Below are positions 60,511-64,000 of a stretch of 64,000 bases of DNA, one piece after another. The stretch spans positions 14,546 through 78,545 of the forward strand of contig JBAYMS010000002.1 of assembly GCA_041663425.1 (NCBI GenBank). The letters run 5' to 3'. The DNA is from FEN-1322 sp041663425. GTDB lineage: Bacteria > Omnitrophota > Gorgyraeia > 2-01-FULL-45-10. Within the stretch, counting starts at the first letter, position 1. Every line of letters starts with the position of its first letter. The position numbers were made by a program, and so were the translations under genes. The notes beneath the pieces were generated by a model. The model did not search any database and was not told the origin of the DNA. It saw nothing but the letters and a program-made list of their open reading frames with translations.

Positions 60511-61922
60511 GTAAAGTACAGAAGGTGCAAAAGACGCAGAAGGCAGCCCCCGGTAATAGGGATGAACTTTTAAAGCTCGAATCAAACTACTGCTCCTGGG
60601 GTGACACCGTCCACTATGTTGAGAAGCCAAACATATTCAGCCGCTGCAAGGGATCTTACCTGTATGATGATGCCGGCGTTGAATATCTCGATCTCCAAAT
60701 GATATATTCAGCGGTTAATTTCGGTTATGGAAATGAGCGCCTGAATAATGCACTTAAAAAACAAATAGATAAACTTCCTCAGCTCGCCTGTCAGTATATT
60801 CATGAAGAGAAGATCCTTCTCGCGTCACGCATTGCGCAGAGAATGGAGACGACTTTCGAGGAGAAGGGCAGGGTTCATTTTAATGTAGGCGGCGCTCAGG
60901 CGTTGGAAGATTCGTTGAAATTGGTCCGCAACAATACAGGCCGTAGTTTAGTCTTTGCGTTTATGGGCGGGTATCATGGCAGGACGCTTGCCGCTTCTGC
61001 TATAACTTCAAGTTTCCGCTATAGAGAAAGATTCGGCCATTTCGGCGACAGGGCGTTCTTTGTTCCGTTCCCATATTGCTTCAGGTGCTTCTACGGCAAA
61101 AAACGAGACAGCTGTAATATGTACTGCCTGAAACAGTTTGAGAAATTATTCGAGACTGAATATTACGGTGTAGTTGATAAAAAGACGAACCTTTGTGAAT
61201 TTTCCGCTTTTTATGTAGAACCGCTTCAGGGCACAGGCGGATATGTGGTTCCCCCGATGGAATATTTCTCGGAACTTAAGAAGATACTTGACCAGTATAA
61301 AATACTGATGGTTGATGATGAAATACAGATGGGATTTTTCAGGACAGGCAAGTTGTGGTCGATAGAGCATTTCGGTGTAACGCCCGATATATTAGTATTT
61401 GCTAAGGCCCTGACCAACGGTCTTAATCCGCTCTCCGGCGTGTGGGCGAAAGAATATCTGATCTCTCCAAAAGTGTTTCCACCCGGCTCGACCCATTCGA
61501 CATTCTCGTCAAATCCGCTAGGCACAGCAGTGGGTCTCGAAACTATGAAGCTGATAGAGGAGTCCGATTTTGCCACAGAGCTGCCTAAAAAAGGTAAATA
61601 TTTTGTTTCACGCCTTCGCAGCCTGCAGAAGAAGTATCCGGAGATAGGGCACGTTGACGGTTTAGGCCTTGCATTAAGGATAGAGATGTGCCAGAAAGAC
61701 GGATATACGCCGAACAAGAAGCTGACCGATGCGATAGAAAACATAGGATTGAGCGGTAAACTATCTGCCGGAGGCAAAACGCGTGGGCTCGTTCTGGATA
61801 TCGGCGGATATTATAAGAACGTATTTACTCTCGCTCCTTCCTTCTATATTACGGAAAAAGAGATAGATCTGGGAGTAGATCTGTTTGAAGAGGCCCTGAT
61901 AAAAGCGCTTAAAACTACGTAG
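60507..61922 (+). CDS. Class III PLP-dependent aminotransferase
   Basis: 471 residues of the fold-type I omega-aminotransferase family (GABA, ornithine, putrescine and similar amines). Motifs: NVGGAQALEDSLKLVRNNTG, FMGGYHGRTLAAS, EPLQGTGGYVVPP, MVDDEIQMGFFRTG (cofactor Asp) and FAKALTNGLNPLSG with the PLP Lys. A YCFRCFYGKKRDSC insert resembles the Cys-rich loop of archaeal/bacterial GabT-type enzymes. Since the genome makes homospermidine, a polyamine substrate is conceivable, but the pairing with the HAD phosphatase argues for an unknown phospho-substrate route. Confidence 0.9.
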   Translation: MSKVQKVQKTQKAAPGNRDELLKLESNYCSWGDTVHYVEKPNIFSRCKGSYLYDDAGVEYLDLQMIYSAVNFGYGNERLNNALKKQIDKLPQLACQYIHEEKILLASRIAQRMETTFEEKGRVHFNVGGAQALEDSLKLVRNNTGRSLVFAFMGGYHGRTLAASAITSSFRYRERFGHFGDRAFFVPFPYCFRCFYGKKRDSCNMYCLKQFEKLFETEYYGVVDKKTNLCEFSAFYVEPLQGTGGYVVPPMEYFSELKKILDQYKILMVDDEIQMGFFRTGKLWSIEHFGVTPDILVFAKALTNGLNPLSGVWAKEYLISPKVFPPGSTHSTFSSNPLGTAVGLETMKLIEESDFATELPKKGKYFVSRLRSLQKKYPEIGHVDGLGLALRIEMCQKDGYTPNKKLTDAIENIGLSGKLSAGGKTRGLVLDIGGYYKNVFTLAPSFYITEKEIDLGVDLFEEALIKALKTT

Positions 61923-61948
61923 GTTGTTAAAAACTAGCTTTTTTGCCA

Positions 61949-61977
61949 TTGACTTGTATTGGGTTGTAGTGTATACT
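61949..61977 (+). promoter_or_regulatory. Promoter of tpsB (leaderless)
   Basis: TTGACT (61949-61954), 17 bases, TATACT (61972-61977), near consensus. ATG 61985 lies 7 bases downstream, so it coincides with the predicted transcript start. Confidence 0.8.
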
Positions 61978-61984
61978 TTTTGAA

Positions 61985-63721
61985 ATGAAAAAAGTTCTCA
62001 ATATATTTATAGTAATATCAATATCCCTCATAGTAATTCTGTCTCCTATTAAAGCTACAGCGCAAAATATACCTCCAGGGCAGGGATCAGAAGCCGCTGC
62101 AAGCCGTTTCCAGGATGAAGCCGAACGCCGCAAAGCCGCACTTATGACTAAGGAAGGTAAGGCGCCTAAGGTAGAGGTGGAGGAGAAAAAAGGGCCTGCA
62201 CCAATGGTTTCCGAAGTTACCTTTGTATTAAAAGACCTGAAAATAACAGGATCAACGCTATTTAAACCGGAAGAGCTTCTGCCCGTCTATCATAAATATA
62301 TAGGTAAAGAGGTTTCGTTTAAAGAGATAGATGAAATAGTTGAGCAGATCAAGGAAAAGTATAAAGCCAGGGGGTATCTTACAACTACTGCCTATGTCCC
62401 TGAACAGCAGATCATGGGGGGTGTGGTTGAGATAAGGATACTGGAAGGCAAGATGGGCAACCTGGTTATTGAAGGCAATAAGTGGTTTACCAAGTCGCTT
62501 ATAGAGAAATATATCCACGTAAAAAAAAATGAACTGCTTAACATAAATATCCTTCAGCGAGACCTTTTAAGGCTTAATCAGAACACAGATATTGACGTAA
62601 GGACCGTTATTGAGCCCGGCGATGACCCTCAAGCCTCTGACATAACCCTTAAAGTAGAGGATAAGTTCCCGTATCATGCCGGGGTGGGGGCTGATGATCA
62701 GGGCACGCGCCTGACAGGCAAGTACAGAGCCTCGGCTTTTGCACGCAGCACAAACTTTACAGCCAATAACGATTTTGTGTTTTATAACTCAGTTGCTTCC
62801 TCTGATTCCGCAGGACAATTTGTTACCTATATGGTACCTATAGATACTTACGGCACGAAAGTTGGTTTTGATTTTTCTTATTTCACTTCAAAAATCGGCA
62901 GGGAATACAGGGATTATGATATAGTTGGTAATACAATCAATTATATTCCGCACGTAACAGGTGAAATATATCTGTCGGAAAATATGCAGTTATTTGCTGA
63001 TGCAGGATTGAACATAAAAGCAAATATGAAATCTGTCCACAGCGATACCACTGTGGAAGAACAACTTCGCATACCTTACTTCAGAATGGATATGGCCAGG
63101 ATAGATTCTTTCCTTGGAGGCGGGCAGACAATATTTTCTCCGGAAATAGATTTCAGTATAGGGAATGGATTTTTAGGTGCATCATGGGAAGATAATCCAA
63201 AAGCGGCAAGGGTCGGAACTTGCGGTTTCTTTTTTAAATATATTCATAATTTAAGACGCGTGCAAAGAATGCCATGGGAAAGTTATATTTCGATGCGGCA
63301 TCAGCTGCAGGTTGCAACACATACACTTCCATCATCAGAACAATTTCAGATCGGAGGACTTAGCACTGTCAGGGGGTATCCGGAAGGCGACTATCTTGCG
63401 GATACGGCTGCAACTCTCAGCACTGAATGGGTCTTCCCAATGTATTTCATTCCGAAAGATTATAAGCTGCCATACGATAACACTCCCCTAAGAAACGAAA
63501 TACAACCTGTTGTTTTTGTGGATTTGGGTGGCGGGACATTATTGAGAACCATCCCGGGTGAAATGGAATATAAATTTCTTATGGGTCTTGGCGGTGGCTT
63601 AAAAATTAATTTGTATAACCGGCTCAGCGTTCTTCTGGAGTGGGCACAAGCTGTGGGCTCAAAACCTACAGCAAATTCCGGGCCATCAACCTTCCACATT
63701 ACTGCAAGCTTCGAATTATAA
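61985..63721 (+). CDS. Two-partner secretion outer-membrane transporter (TpsB, FhaC/ShlB family)
   Basis: 578 residues: signal peptide (FIVISISLIVILSPIKATA), a plug-helix-like region, two POTRA domains (~75-150 LKDLKITGSTLFKPEELLP; ~150-225 GNLVIEGNKWFTKSLIEKYI) and a 16-strand barrel (~230-578). L6-type motif STVRGYPEGDYLAD carries the VRGY lid. The chain ends in a beta-signal TASFEL. It exports a TpsA exoprotein, whose gene starts 180 bases later. The frame is intact. Confidence 0.92.
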   Translation: MKKVLNIFIVISISLIVILSPIKATAQNIPPGQGSEAAASRFQDEAERRKAALMTKEGKAPKVEVEEKKGPAPMVSEVTFVLKDLKITGSTLFKPEELLPVYHKYIGKEVSFKEIDEIVEQIKEKYKARGYLTTTAYVPEQQIMGGVVEIRILEGKMGNLVIEGNKWFTKSLIEKYIHVKKNELLNINILQRDLLRLNQNTDIDVRTVIEPGDDPQASDITLKVEDKFPYHAGVGADDQGTRLTGKYRASAFARSTNFTANNDFVFYNSVASSDSAGQFVTYMVPIDTYGTKVGFDFSYFTSKIGREYRDYDIVGNTINYIPHVTGEIYLSENMQLFADAGLNIKANMKSVHSDTTVEEQLRIPYFRMDMARIDSFLGGGQTIFSPEIDFSIGNGFLGASWEDNPKAARVGTCGFFFKYIHNLRRVQRMPWESYISMRHQLQVATHTLPSSEQFQIGGLSTVRGYPEGDYLADTAATLSTEWVFPMYFIPKDYKLPYDNTPLRNEIQPVVFVDLGGGTLLRTIPGEMEYKFLMGLGGGLKINLYNRLSVLLEWAQAVGSKPTANSGPSTFHITASFEL

Positions 63722-63812
63722 ACCACGCACCATTTTTTCCGTCGGAAAACCTCAGTTAGGAAAAAACTAAATTTCGCATCCTGTTAAAAATAAAAAAGTA
63801 AGGAAGTAAATA

Positions 63813-63842
63813 TTGTATATATTGATATATATATGTTATACT
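63813..63842 (+). promoter_or_regulatory. Possible promoter of tpsA
   Basis: TTGTAT (63813-63818), 18 bases, TATACT (63837-63842), leaving a leader of ~50 bases before ATG 63901. The 63722-63812 gap has a small TTTTCC-GTC-GGAAAA hairpin (63737-63751) without a clear T-run. Confidence 0.4.
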
Positions 63843-63900
63843 TATATTTGACATTAAGAGAATGAAATGTTTGTTGTGAATTTTAACAAGCGAGATTACG

Positions 63901-64000
63901 ATGAAAACAAAAATCCTGTTCCTCACAGCCCTGGCAGTCGCGATGATGAGCGCCGAGCTCGCATTCTGTTTACCGCAGGATGCAAGAGTAGAGAACGGGA
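63901..64000 (+). CDS. Start of TpsA-type exoprotein (filamentous-haemagglutinin family), cut by window end
   Basis: 33 codons. Signal peptide MKTKILFLTALAVAMMSAEL, then AFCLPQDARVENG, a start like the N-terminal TPS domain of haemagglutinin/adhesin exoproteins, which opens with LP and a small turn before the beta-helix. Its position after tpsB supports the call. Most of the gene lies outside the window. Confidence 0.6.
   Translation, partial: MKTKILFLTALAVAMMSAELAFCLPQDARVENG

Noticed and set aside
63848..63853. TTGACA as -35 for tpsA
   Set aside because: No acceptable -10 box lies 16-18 bases downstream.
1..64000. CRISPR arrays, rRNA, intact insertion sequences, integrase or phage genes
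   Set aside because: No regularly spaced repeats, no rRNA-like stretches and no transposase or integrase frames were seen.

Overview
The window reads as chromosome of a Gram-negative (diderm), largely anaerobic-looking bacterium of moderate G+C. Two LpxD acyltransferases, an LptF/G permease, TolC, OmpA-like, patatin and two-partner-secretion outer-membrane proteins show an LPS-bearing outer membrane. A homospermidine synthase, a type IV pilus assembly gene set with a PilM-PilN fusion, the CxxC-x17-CxxC zinc ribbon and many short cell-envelope lipoproteins would fit Candidatus Omnitrophota or a neighbouring candidate phylum. That placement is inference from gene content, since no rRNA is present.

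Layout: (1) 1-1.56 kb, minus strand: a large secreted protein cut by the window edge, with a perfect sigma-70 promoter. (2) 1.9-11.6 kb: homospermidine synthase, then an autoregulated TetR / TolC-EmrA-EmrB efflux operon running on into a patatin lipoprotein, a 30-residue membrane protein, LpxD, an entericidin-like lipoprotein and an OmpA-LysM protein. (3) 11.6-13.0 kb, minus strand: a second lpxD plus two tiny genes. (4) 13.3-20.3 kb: a six-gene hyf-like membrane complex whose large subunit has lost all Ni-Fe ligands, so it is an energy-converting-hydrogenase-related (Ehr) complex rather than a hydrogenase. (5) 20.4-33.9 kb: UppP, DedA and a complete chemosensory cluster (CheR, two CheW, MCP, CheA-REC, CheY, CheB) ending in a giant hybrid-sensor kinase. 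(6) 33.9-43.8 kb: a kinase and two receivers leading into type IV pilus genes (PilB, PilC, four pilins/pseudopilins, PilMN, PilO, PilP-like). (7) 43.8-46.5 kb: small envelope proteins and four tRNAs (Arg, Leu, Lys, Gly), two of them with duplicated 3' ends. (8) 46.5-56.0 kb: a regulatory PTS (EIIA, HPr, EI) with YvcK, a sugar-phosphate isomerase, a nucleotidyltransferase, MetK, AhcY and a class II aldolase. (9) 56.0-64.0 kb: LptF/G and ComF (minus), 4-alpha-glucanotransferase, a HAD phosphatase overlapping a class III aminotransferase, and a TpsB transporter followed by the start of its TpsA exoprotein.

The strongest cross-window signals are: many transcription-unit-leading genes whose -10 box lies only 6-10 bases before the start codon and which lack a Shine-Dalgarno (probable leaderless mRNAs); a 115-bp near-identical tract in two otherwise diverged inverted lpxD copies (gene conversion); matched TetR operators at two promoters; and the Ehr complex behind a leader-peptide/terminator attenuator. 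Positions, motifs and start choices were read by eye. Family assignments rest on motif recognition, without any database search.
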